DNA from: Gemmatimonadota bacterium | GTDB taxonomy: Bacteria; Gemmatimonadota; Gemmatimonadetes; Longimicrobiales; Gaopeijiaceae | Reading direction: 5' to 3' | Length of the DNA stretch: 64,000 bases | Assembly (NCBI GenBank): GCA_002724575.1 | Contig: PBPC01000077.1 | Span: 1-64,000 of the forward strand | Part shown: piece after piece, positions 40,243 through 48,862 of the stretch | Layout: each line of letters opens with the position of its first letter | Numbering within the stretch: position 1 is the stretch's first letter | Made by a program: the position numbers and the translations under genes | Notes under the pieces: generated by a model | The model's input: only the letters and a program-made list of their open reading frames with translations | What the model was told of the DNA's origin: nothing | Database searches by the model: none

Positions 40243-40812
40243 TCAGCCGTCTGGGCTACTCCATTCCCGGTCGCTGATACCAGCTCGATGGTTCTCTAGT
40301 CTTGCGAGGGTAAAAAGCAAGTCCGAAAGACGGTTTAGGTAAGGTATAACGTCATCAATCACATCCTCTTGAGTACCCAAACGAACGACTGCCCGCTCTG
40401 CACGCCGACAGATGGTGCGCGCCATATGTAGGGCTGCTGCTCCTTCTGACCCACCCGGAAGGACGAACGCAGTTAATCCAGGTAGCTCATCATCGGCCGC
40501 ATCAATCCATGACTCCATCTCTCCAATGCGAGACTTGTCGAGAATCGGAACTTTAGGCTGAGGGCGCAGTTCAGTTGGAGGAGACGTAGCGAGATCGGCA
40601 CCTATCACAAACAGATCGTCCTGAACGGTCTCGATATGACCCTTAATCTCCTGTTCATTCACCTTTGATGCCGCCCATCCCAGTGCTGCATTTAACTCAT
40701 CAACTGTTCCGTAAGCTTCAACGCGTAAATCGCCCTTCGAGACACGTCCACCTCCAAAAAGTCCTGTGTCCCCGGTATCGCCTGTGCGAGTGTAGATCTT
40801 AGGAGCCATCAA
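40243..40812 (-). CDS. PduO-type cob(I)alamin adenosyltransferase
   Basis: 'IYTRTGDTGDTGLFGGGRVSKGDLRVEAYGTVDELNAALG', 'CRRAERAVV...YLNRLSDLLFTLAR'. Confidence 0.93.
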   Translation of the reverse strand: MMAPKIYTRTGDTGDTGLFGGGRVSKGDLRVEAYGTVDELNAALGWAASKVNEQEIKGHIETVQDDLFVIGADLATSPPTELRPQPKVPILDKSRIGEMESWIDAADDELPGLTAFVLPGGSEGAAALHMARTICRRAERAVVRLGTQEDVIDDVIPYLNRLSDLLFTLARLENHRAGISDREWSSPDG

Positions 40813-41051
40813 CGCAGCTTGGTCAATTTACGAATGTTCTGAGCCTTCTCTAAAAGCGAAGTCGTCGCATCAGGCTTCTCCGGTATCAATAAATCTCGGA
40901 TATCTAGAAGGATTTCGAGCTGCAGTTGATCCCGCTGATACTCTAAATCGAGCCGCTCCATAGCCTTCCCGTCATCGGCATCCTCTGCCGCGGTGAACGC
41001 GCCTCGATAAACGTTTTCAAGACTCTTTAAAACCCGATCTCGGTTACGCAT
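40809..41051 (-). CDS. Small conserved-looking hypothetical protein, coupled to the adenosyltransferase gene
   Basis: 80-aa ORF overlapping the next start by 4 nt. Confidence 0.5.
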   Translation of the reverse strand: MRNRDRVLKSLENVYRGAFTAAEDADDGKAMERLDLEYQRDQLQLEILLDIRDLLIPEKPDATTSLLEKAQNIRKLTKLR

Positions 41052-41070
41052 AGCTTCTCCTCAGGCAACC

Positions 41071-41784
41071 CTATACGGGGAGCATGAGCGGGAATCCCGG
41101 TCCTGACTCATAGTACCCCCTAAGCGCCCCCTTCAACTCATCCCAGCAACCCGTGAAGTAATGGTCTGAATCCGGAATTCGCACCAGTCTAATGTGCTCC
41201 CCGAGACCTGTGATCAATGCTGCCGCCTCTTCACCGGTACCGAACTCATCACGTTCACCCTGAACGACCAGCACTGGTTTTTCCATGCCGGAAAGAAACG
41301 AGTAATCGTATCGTTCCAAATTGATTGGTAATCCCATTCCAAAAAGCCCTGAGACACGGCTATCCGCTGCTCCCACTCTCATACCGACCAGTGAACCAAA
41401 TGAGAACCCCCCGACGATCAATGGTAATCCGGGATATTCAGCTTGTAGCCAATTGAGTGCATCAAGAACGTCGTCTTCCTCACCGATGCCTCCATCGTAG
41501 CTCCCCGTGCTGGCCCCCACACCCCTAAAGTTGAATCGCAGAGCTACGAACCCCACATCACTCAACGCTTCAGCTCCTCGGTAGACGGCCTTGGTATGCA
41601 TAGTCCCACCGTAGTTTGGGTGAGGGTGACATATGACGACAGCTCCCCGAGGAAGCACTATCGGCTCTCTCAGGAGAGCCTCAAGATGGCCGTGAGATGC
41701 GGGGATCAACACTGGTGACGTATCTGGGATAAGGTAGCTATGTTCACCGGAATCATTAGAAAGGTCGATAAGGGCACCCAGCAT
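41071..41784 (-). CDS. Alpha/beta hydrolase (dienelactone hydrolase-like)
   Basis: 'VVICHPHPNYGGTMHTKAVYRGAEALSDVGFVALRFNFRGVGASTGSYDGG', 'VGGFSFGS' nucleophile elbow. Confidence 0.88.
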   Translation of the reverse strand: MLGALIDLSNDSGEHSYLIPDTSPVLIPASHGHLEALLREPIVLPRGAVVICHPHPNYGGTMHTKAVYRGAEALSDVGFVALRFNFRGVGASTGSYDGGIGEEDDVLDALNWLQAEYPGLPLIVGGFSFGSLVGMRVGAADSRVSGLFGMGLPINLERYDYSFLSGMEKPVLVVQGERDEFGTGEEAAALITGLGEHIRLVRIPDSDHYFTGCWDELKGALRGYYESGPGFPLMLPV

Positions 41785-41811
41785 ACAACTTCGAACGACA
41801 GGCTTCCGTAA

Positions 41812-42279
41812 ATGGGCGCACCAAAAGAGTCACAAACAGAAGTCACCGCAGCTAACGAGTTGTATTGGGGCTCTAAGCAAAGTGTGAATAAGATCGCGGA
41901 AAAACTCGAACTATCGAAGAGCGCCCTCTACGATATGATCAGCCCAAAACCTCTTGACCTAAGCTGTCCGCTTTGTGGGGGAGGAGTCGTCTACGCTAAT
42001 CGAACTGCATCTGAGAAGGGTCTTGCAACTTGCCCTGAGTGCCAATGGGAGGGACCAGAAAACGATACCAACGCCTTGATTGCCGAACGACCCATCGCTC
42101 TCCCAACCTACAATGATCAAAGTGATCAAGAGGTCGTTGGCCTAGATGAACACCCCGAACAAACAAGTGCCTCGTTCCCCCTACAGCTCGATGCATCAAC
42201 AACCCGCACTCTGGCGGCTGGAGCTCTCCTAGGGGCGGCGGCAGGTCTTGTGTTAGTCATTTGGACTTGGCGAAAGTAG
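41812..42279 (+). CDS. Predicted HTH + CxxC zinc-ribbon protein with C-terminal transmembrane helix
   Basis: HTH-like 'SVNKIAEKLELSKSALYDMIS'; 'CPLCGGGVVYANRTASEKGLATCPECQW'; C-terminal 'TLAAGALLGAAAGLVLVIWTWRK'. Confidence 0.6.
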   Translation: MGAPKESQTEVTAANELYWGSKQSVNKIAEKLELSKSALYDMISPKPLDLSCPLCGGGVVYANRTASEKGLATCPECQWEGPENDTNALIAERPIALPTYNDQSDQEVVGLDEHPEQTSASFPLQLDASTTRTLAAGALLGAAAGLVLVIWTWRK

Positions 42280-42362
42280 AATTAACAATGGTTAAAGACT
42301 CGCTGCTAATTATGACGGCGTTCTCGGCCGAACTAGAGCAGCTAATAAAATGTGGAGATGCT

Positions 42363-43112
42363 ATGAGCCGCCGGGTTCGAGGACCTTTAGGTCTACTCGT
42401 AATCATCATTATGGCTGGTTGCGGAGAGGACACCTCTGACCAACAGGGTACCGCTGCCACCACCCAGGCGCTGCTTAGTCAACCAATTGGAGAGCTTACG
42501 CAGGTTAAGCCCAGTCCGGCTTTAGGGCCCAGCTCCGGAGACGACGAGCTTCCCATAGCACTGCTAGGCTATGATCAAGGGAACCAAGATGCACTCGTGA
42601 GAATTGTAGAAATGTCAGACTACGGGTGTGGATATTGTCGTAAGTTCCACCTTGAAACATTTCCCATATTGCGTGAAGAGTTCATAGAGACCGGAAAAGT
42701 GCTGTGGAAATTCGTGCCCTTCGTAAACGGCATGTTTGAAAACTCGCTTTTCGCAACTGAAGCCGCAGAATGCGCCCTTGAGCAGGGATCACTACCATTT
42801 GAAGCTCTGAATGAAAGGATTTGGTCCGACCAAACCTCCTGGAAACGTAGTAACGACCCTGAGCCTGTATTGCGCAGTATGGCTCAAGATGCAGGCGTGG
42901 ACCTCACAGAGTTTGATGCCTGTCTAAATAACGACATCAGCATCGATCGCATTGCCAGTGCAAGAAGCACTGCCACCCGGCTTGGTGTACGTGGTACACC
43001 AACCTTCTACCCAATCGGCTTCCCGCCAATTGAAGGCGCCCTACCCACTGAAGCATTCCAACAAGTCCTCGAACTCATGCACCAACAGATTAGCGGGGCG
43101 GCGGGAAACTAA
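42363..43112 (+). CDS. DsbA-like thioredoxin-fold lipoprotein
   Basis: Lipobox 'LLVIIIMAGCGED'; active site 'SDYGCGYCRKFHLETFPILREEFIETGKV'; 'GVRGTPTFYP' cis-Pro. Confidence 0.85.
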   Translation: MSRRVRGPLGLLVIIIMAGCGEDTSDQQGTAATTQALLSQPIGELTQVKPSPALGPSSGDDELPIALLGYDQGNQDALVRIVEMSDYGCGYCRKFHLETFPILREEFIETGKVLWKFVPFVNGMFENSLFATEAAECALEQGSLPFEALNERIWSDQTSWKRSNDPEPVLRSMAQDAGVDLTEFDACLNNDISIDRIASARSTATRLGVRGTPTFYPIGFPPIEGALPTEAFQQVLELMHQQISGAAGN

Positions 43113-43122
43113 GCCAGATGCT

Positions 43123-44064
43123 TTGATCGCGAGATTCGCTAGTAGAAGCTGCCGGCTGCGGTGGATCCCATGTATTCTGGGAGCGCTGGCTCTGCTCTCC
43201 ATCGGGGCTTGTGGGTCTATCACAACTGCTAGTCTTAACTGTGAATTAACGACCACAGCCATTTCACTGCCTGAAGAACTTGAAGAAACGAGTGGTGTCG
43301 TAGTAAGCCTTGGCCAACCCGACGTATTTTGGACCCATAACGATGATGGATCGGTGCTCACTGCGATTGATTCGGATGGCGAAATCGTTTCCCGTATTCG
43401 TATAAGGCCAGCGCTCAGAGATTGGGAGGATATCGCGACAGCCAGCTGCGCTGGAGGTAAGTACTGCCTCTACCTCGCAGATACAGGAGACAACCTCGAA
43501 AGACGCTCAGGCGGCGACATAAGCATAAGGCGCCTAGAGGAGCCCGATCTCGCTTCCTCAGATTTCAGGGCAACCCCCAACCAACAGATACCGGAACTCG
43601 ATGCTGATATTTTCCCTGTAAGATTACCCGATGGGCCACGTGATATTGAAGCACTTCTCGTCCTGCCTGGAGAAGACATTTATGTCACTACGAAAGGCCG
43701 CAACGGACCAGTAGCCGTATATCGATACCCACCTCCTCTTCGTCCCGACACGGTCAACCTTGAACTAGTTCAGGAGCTCTCACCAGGAGCCCGAGTAATC
43801 CCGCGCCAAGTCACAGGAGGCAGTGTCTCTCCAGGAGGTGATGTCTTAGCATTGCGCACTTATGAGTCGCTTCAGTTCTTCGAGTTCATAGCCAATAAGC
43901 TCGTTCCCATAACGGAGGGCCATATAGACCTACGTCCCCTGCTAGAGGCCCAGGGTGAGGGAATTGCAATCGGCCCAGATGGTCTTCTAGTACTTACTTC
44001 TGAGGCAGTAGGAGAAACCCCACCGCAGATGAATATCATGCAGTGCAACTTAGGTACTTCCTAG
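43123..44064 (+). CDS. Secreted beta-propeller-like lipoprotein of unknown function
   Basis: 'LALLSIGACGS' lipobox; 'DVFWTHNDDGSVLTAIDSDGEIVSRIRI', 'DWEDIATASC...LYLADTGDN'; start assumed (TTG), uncertain. Confidence 0.55.
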   Translation: MIARFASRSCRLRWIPCILGALALLSIGACGSITTASLNCELTTTAISLPEELEETSGVVVSLGQPDVFWTHNDDGSVLTAIDSDGEIVSRIRIRPALRDWEDIATASCAGGKYCLYLADTGDNLERRSGGDISIRRLEEPDLASSDFRATPNQQIPELDADIFPVRLPDGPRDIEALLVLPGEDIYVTTKGRNGPVAVYRYPPPLRPDTVNLELVQELSPGARVIPRQVTGGSVSPGGDVLALRTYESLQFFEFIANKLVPITEGHIDLRPLLEAQGEGIAIGPDGLLVLTSEAVGETPPQMNIMQCNLGTS

Positions 44065-44178
44065 GGAACCATAGCAGCCTCTTCAAACAAGAGCCCCGGG
44101 AGCAACTCAACAGAACCGGCCGAATTAGATGTTCATATCAAGGGTGTTCTGAGAATCCACTTCTAGTGACAGTTCTGC

Positions 44179-44184
44179 TATAAT
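44179..44184 (+). promoter_or_regulatory. Consensus -10 element TATAAT very close to a start codon
   Basis: TATAAT at 44179-44184, ATG at 44192 (7-nt gap). Confidence 0.45.
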
Positions 44185-44191
44185 CGCCACC

Positions 44192-46450
44192 ATGATACTT
44201 CTCCCAAAGAGTCCCTCTTTGCGCAACTCGGGCTTCCTGGCCAGCCTCCGCCTGCCCTACCTGCTTCTCGGCACAATAACAGCCCTCACTGCAATCCTGA
44301 GTTCGCAAATTGCTGGCCAGGAAGTCGGCGAAGCCTATGAGATCCAAGCAGTGCTGGTTGATGAGGCACCGACCCTTGATGGCTCACTTGAGGACGCTGT
44401 GTGGCAACTCGCAGCACTCGTTGACATGTTCGTCCAGCAGGAACCCGACGAAGGGTCGCCCGCTACCGAGCGCACCGAGATCCGCATCATGCACGATGGT
44501 GAGACACTGTACCTCGGAGTGCTCGCGTTTGATTCCGATCCCCAAGCACTTACAGCTACTGAGATGCGTCGCGACTCGGAGCGGATTCTGTCAGAGGACA
44601 ATTTTCAAGTGATCCTGGACACCTTCAGAGATTCCCGCTCTGCGTACATGTTCGTGACCAATCCCCTGGGAGCGATGCTTGATCAACAGGTAGCCAACGA
44701 GGGCGAAGGGAGCCGCTCCGGTAGAACATCCTCTAATATCAACCGTGACTGGGACGGAGCTTGGGAAGTAGCTACAAAACAAACTCCTAACGGCTGGGTG
44801 GCCGAGATTGCGATCCCGATGATTACTCTGCGTTTCCCCGAATCAGAACCACAGAGTTGGGGGATCAACCTCATGCGGAACATCGGACGTAAGAACGAGC
44901 AAGCGTTCTGGTCCCCGATTCCAAAACCGTACGGCATCACTCGCGTTAGCCTGGCTGGAACGCTCAACAACCTTAGTTCACTGAACCGAGGCCGGGATCT
45001 TAGGTTCACGCCCTTTGTGACCGGTGGAGTAAGCCGTATTCAGAGTGCAGGAGTGACGGATGATGCAGTGCAGCGAGATATCGGCATGGACCTCAAGTAC
45101 GGTGTCAGTGCAGGCTTGAATCTTGATGTCACGATCAATACTGACTTTGCCCAAGCAGAAGTCGACGACGAGCAGATAAACCTCACACGTTTTCCGCTAT
45201 TCTACCCAGAGAAACGAGATTTTTTCCTTGAGAATGCCGGTCAATTCGATGTTGGATCTGTAGATACCTTTAATCGTCTGGCCAATCTTTTCTTCACAAG
45301 ACGTATCGGTCTCTCAGATACCGGAGAGACAGTGCCGATCATTGGCGGGGCCAGGCTAACTGGTAAGGTCGGTCGAAATAATATTGCCCTCATGGACGTC
45401 CAAACCGGCGGTGCTTTCCAGGAATCCGGCGAGAATTTCTTGGTTGCTCGCTATAGCAGGAATATTCTGGCCCGGTCCAAGGTCGGCGGCTTATTCATCA
45501 ATAAGGCCGAAACCGAGGGCACTCATTACAACCGTACGTATGCCGTTGACATGACGCTTGCCCCTCTCGCGAGTTTCACTGTAGCTGGCTTTCTGGCCAA
45601 AACAGAGACCCCCTCCATCAGCACCGGTGACATGGCCAGGTACCTGAATGCAACCTGGGTCAGCCAAAGCTGGCAGATTTTTGGAGAGTTCGCTGATTTT
45701 CAAGACAACTTCAATCCTGAAGTGGGCTTTCTGCCACGCAGAGGAATACGCACAACCAAGCTCCACCTAGAATGGAATCCCCGCCCCGACAGATGGGGTC
45801 TTCGAGTGCTTTCCCCGATGTATAACATCCTCTATACGACAGACCAACAGAATCGGCTTGTGTCCCGCCGCCACCATTTCATGAGCGGAACTCAGTTCGA
45901 CAATGGGGCATACCTGAACATCATATACAACCGACACTACGAACGGCTTGATAGACCATTCACAGTGAGAAGGGGAGTCGCCATCGCTCCGGGTGCGTAC
46001 CGCTACGGGTCATTACGCCTTTCATTCAATAGTACCCAGGCACGGCGAATCTACTACCATCTGATGTTCTCTCCCCAGACCTTCTTCAACGGGACTCGTC
46101 TCGACATGCTTGGCACTGTAGGGGCGCGGATAACAAGCCAATTTTCTACTCAAGCTTCCTACTCTAGAAACGACATTGACCTTCCTGTAGGTGAATTCAA
46201 GGTTCACTTAGCAGCGTTTCGCATAGACTACGCCCTGTCACCAAACATCACCCTCCGCGCGATCTCTCAGTACAACTCCTCAACTGAGCAGTGGGGATCA
46301 AGCGCTCGCCTTCGGTACACATACAGACCCGGCAGTGATGTCTACCTCGTATATGATGAGGTCCGGCGTGATCCGACAGACCCTACTGGCCTGCTCGAGT
46401 TCAAAGATCGGCGGCTAACGCTCAAGGCTACGTACCTGTTGTCACGATAG
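44192..46450 (+). CDS. DUF5916/CBM9-type outer-membrane-associated protein
   Basis: N-terminal CBM9-like 'PTLDGSLEDAVWQLAALVDMFVQQEPDEGSPATERTEIRIMHDGETLYLGV'; 'NTDFAQAEVDDEQINLTRFPLFYPEKRDFFLENAGQF'; C-terminal beta-strand-rich ending. Confidence 0.88.
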   Translation: MILLPKSPSLRNSGFLASLRLPYLLLGTITALTAILSSQIAGQEVGEAYEIQAVLVDEAPTLDGSLEDAVWQLAALVDMFVQQEPDEGSPATERTEIRIMHDGETLYLGVLAFDSDPQALTATEMRRDSERILSEDNFQVILDTFRDSRSAYMFVTNPLGAMLDQQVANEGEGSRSGRTSSNINRDWDGAWEVATKQTPNGWVAEIAIPMITLRFPESEPQSWGINLMRNIGRKNEQAFWSPIPKPYGITRVSLAGTLNNLSSLNRGRDLRFTPFVTGGVSRIQSAGVTDDAVQRDIGMDLKYGVSAGLNLDVTINTDFAQAEVDDEQINLTRFPLFYPEKRDFFLENAGQFDVGSVDTFNRLANLFFTRRIGLSDTGETVPIIGGARLTGKVGRNNIALMDVQTGGAFQESGENFLVARYSRNILARSKVGGLFINKAETEGTHYNRTYAVDMTLAPLASFTVAGFLAKTETPSISTGDMARYLNATWVSQSWQIFGEFADFQDNFNPEVGFLPRRGIRTTKLHLEWNPRPDRWGLRVLSPMYNILYTTDQQNRLVSRRHHFMSGTQFDNGAYLNIIYNRHYERLDRPFTVRRGVAIAPGAYRYGSLRLSFNSTQARRIYYHLMFSPQTFFNGTRLDMLGTVGARITSQFSTQASYSRNDIDLPVGEFKVHLAAFRIDYALSPNITLRAISQYNSSTEQWGSSARLRYTYRPGSDVYLVYDEVRRDPTDPTGLLEFKDRRLTLKATYLLSR

Positions 46451-46459
46451 GAACTCTCA

Positions 46460-47329
46460 CTATCTGCGCAGGTGCTGGTCAAACCATTCAACCATGGCTT
46501 GCTGTGCACGCTCCCTATCTGCTGTCAGGCGGAATCCGTGATCCCCTCCAGGTATGATAATAAGCTCTGATTCCACCCCCTTTTCCTGCAGTGCTTCAAA
46601 CATCACTTCACTGTTTTGCACATTCACGAGCATGTCCGCGTCACCGTGGATCAGCAGCGTCGGAGGGTCGTCAGAAGAAGCAAAAAGTATAGGGGATATT
46701 GAAGCGGCTTGACCCTCGGCAAAGTCTAGGGCCGGGAAGCGTTCGCTTGGGCCCACTATCGGCCTAAGATCCACAGGCGGGTAGTAAGCGACAACCGCTG
46801 CTACGCGAGCGGGTGTGCGCATAATCTCATCACTAGAGTCCATTACTCCATCATCTGACGCCAAGCCCAGCATAAGAGAGAGATGCCCGCCGGCACTTCC
46901 ACCGTAAACTCCAAGGCGATCTTCATCAACGCCCAGTTGTTCTGAGTGCAACCGTATATATCGAAGCGCGCGTCTAACGTCAGCTTCGGCCTCCGGCACC
47001 TTATACCTAGGTGCACTTCCGTGCCGCACGGCCATAACCGTAAGCCCCTTCTCCAGTAGACCTCCGAAGCTCCGAGCGATGAGCCACTCGGGAGGGCTCC
47101 AGCGTGATACCCAACCACCACTCACCATATACAGGACAGCTCCACCGTGAGCGTTACGGGGACGAAACACATCGAATGTGAGTGCCATCCCGTCCTTATG
47201 CCCATAAACAACATCAGGGGTGACCTCGACATCGGTTTCTGATTCAGCTGACGGCCCTTGGGCCGTCAGCGAACCCGGAAACGCCAACGCTACCAGAAGA
47301 AGAAAGAAGCATGGAATCTGTTTCATCAT
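46460..47329 (-). CDS. Secreted alpha/beta hydrolase (esterase/BD-FAE-like)
   Basis: 'DRLGVYGGSAGGHLSLMLGLAS' (GxSxG), 'PTLLIHGDADMLVNVQNSEVMFEAL', 'GGDHGF'; signal peptide. Confidence 0.87.
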   Translation of the reverse strand: MMKQIPCFFLLLVALAFPGSLTAQGPSAESETDVEVTPDVVYGHKDGMALTFDVFRPRNAHGGAVLYMVSGGWVSRWSPPEWLIARSFGGLLEKGLTVMAVRHGSAPRYKVPEAEADVRRALRYIRLHSEQLGVDEDRLGVYGGSAGGHLSLMLGLASDDGVMDSSDEIMRTPARVAAVVAYYPPVDLRPIVGPSERFPALDFAEGQAASISPILFASSDDPPTLLIHGDADMLVNVQNSEVMFEALQEKGVESELIIIPGGDHGFRLTADRERAQQAMVEWFDQHLRR

Positions 47330-47473
47330 AGAGCCAATATGCCCCCCAAAGTGCTGTTCTGCCATCGCTCCTCCCACCGCAAGCTCTGTAGGTCAGATTT
47401 CTTAGCGATTGCCTTGAAACCGAGAGAGCCCGTAATCTTTGCATTTCAGAATACGCAGTCAGGAGGAGTAACC

Positions 47474-48091
47474 ATGAGCGCAAGGCGGCCAATCTATCTA
47501 TGTGCTGCCCTGCTTACGGTCGGTGCAGTCATGGAGCTCAGCGCCCAAACTCCCTCCACATTCATCGTTGAGAGCCCGACGATGCGAACAGGGGAGATGA
47601 TGCCCCGTAAGTATTCCCCTGACGGGCCGAATCTTTCACCTCCCATAACCTGGAGGGGGTTACCGGCTGAAACCCGCCAGATAGCCGTAATATGCCAGGA
47701 TCACGGAGCTGGAAACCCACCCCCGTGGGTGCACTGGATCATCTACAATATCCCCGGGAATGCTACGGGATTGCCGGAGGGGATCCCCTTTGATTCCACT
47801 GACCCAATGCCACGGGAAATCACCGGTGCCACACACGGCAACAATGGCTGGGGTCTATCGATGTACCGAGGTCCGGCACCACCCAGAAACAGTGTTCATC
47901 ATTACCACTTCGCCGTCTTCGCCCTGAATACTGAGCTGGACCTGCCCCCGGGACTCACCCGAAACGAACTCCTAGAAGCGATCGACGGACACGTCATTGG
48001 GGAAGGACACATGATGCCGATTTATGAGCGACAGCCAGCGGACCAGGATACGATACCAAACAACCCGATCCATGGGTCATGGAATGACTAA
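47474..48091 (+). CDS. YbhB/YbcL family (PEBP/Raf kinase inhibitor-like) secreted protein
   Basis: 'MPRKYSPDGPNLSPPITWRGLPAETRQIAVICQDHGAGNPPPWVHWIIYNIPGN', 'HHYHFAVFAL'; AGGAGG upstream of ATG 47474. Confidence 0.88.
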   Translation: MSARRPIYLCAALLTVGAVMELSAQTPSTFIVESPTMRTGEMMPRKYSPDGPNLSPPITWRGLPAETRQIAVICQDHGAGNPPPWVHWIIYNIPGNATGLPEGIPFDSTDPMPREITGATHGNNGWGLSMYRGPAPPRNSVHHYHFAVFALNTELDLPPGLTRNELLEAIDGHVIGEGHMMPIYERQPADQDTIPNNPIHGSWND

Positions 48092-48830
48092 GAATCCTCA
48101 AAAGAAGAACCGTCCCCCTGATGGTTCAGAGCAGAAAACCGCTTCCAAAATCACACGTCGAGATCTTCTTAAGGCCGCGGGGGCTGCAGGCGCTGCCGCG
48201 CTAATTCCTACTTCGCTCAAGGGTGCCTCCAGCGTAGCTAGTCCTATCCTAGATGGAGCTATGAGAGGCACTGCGGCCATGCCCCCTGGGGCACCGCTCA
48301 TGAATCTTACAGCCAGGGAGACTGAAATACTCGCGGCAATGGTCGACCGCTTGATTCCGTCGGATGAGCTTGGCATTGGAGCACTTGAAGCGGACGCCCT
48401 TGGATATATCGACCGCACCCTCAGTGAGCTCGGACCTGATTCTGTTGAGTCTTATCGCACAGGGCTCGCAGCACTCGATAGATATAGCGAATACACTCGT
48501 GGTGCCCGGTTCATCGAGCTCTCAGAGCGAGATCAGGATTCCGCCCTCATCGACGTACAAACCGGGGGAGCTTCCGGTGCCGGAGTGGGCTTTGTTGGCA
48601 GTTCGGGTTCGTTTTTCAACATGGTGAAGAGTCACACATGGCAAGGCACATTCGGGGACCCACACTATGGTGGGAACCGCGAATTCGCGGGCTGGGACCT
48701 TATCGATTATCCGGGTGTTCGCATGCGCGTCACAGAGGAAGATCAGGAGCAACTCGAAGCAGAAGAGCTAGAACCGGAACGACGTTCAGCATACGAGTTG
48801 GCCATGTTCCGGACCGGGAGGCCCCGATGA
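48084..48830 (+). CDS. Gluconate 2-dehydrogenase subunit 3-like protein, Tat signal
   Basis: 'ITRRDLLKAAGAAGAAALIP' Tat signal; 'EILAAMVDRLIPSDELGIGALEADALGYIDRTL'; 'YGGNREFAGWDLIDYPG'. Confidence 0.88.
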   Translation: MTKNPQKKNRPPDGSEQKTASKITRRDLLKAAGAAGAAALIPTSLKGASSVASPILDGAMRGTAAMPPGAPLMNLTARETEILAAMVDRLIPSDELGIGALEADALGYIDRTLSELGPDSVESYRTGLAALDRYSEYTRGARFIELSERDQDSALIDVQTGGASGAGVGFVGSSGSFFNMVKSHTWQGTFGDPHYGGNREFAGWDLIDYPGVRMRVTEEDQEQLEAEELEPERRSAYELAMFRTGRPR

Positions 48831-48862
48831 TCTACACCTCCTGCCCAAAGGGGCGGTGACCG

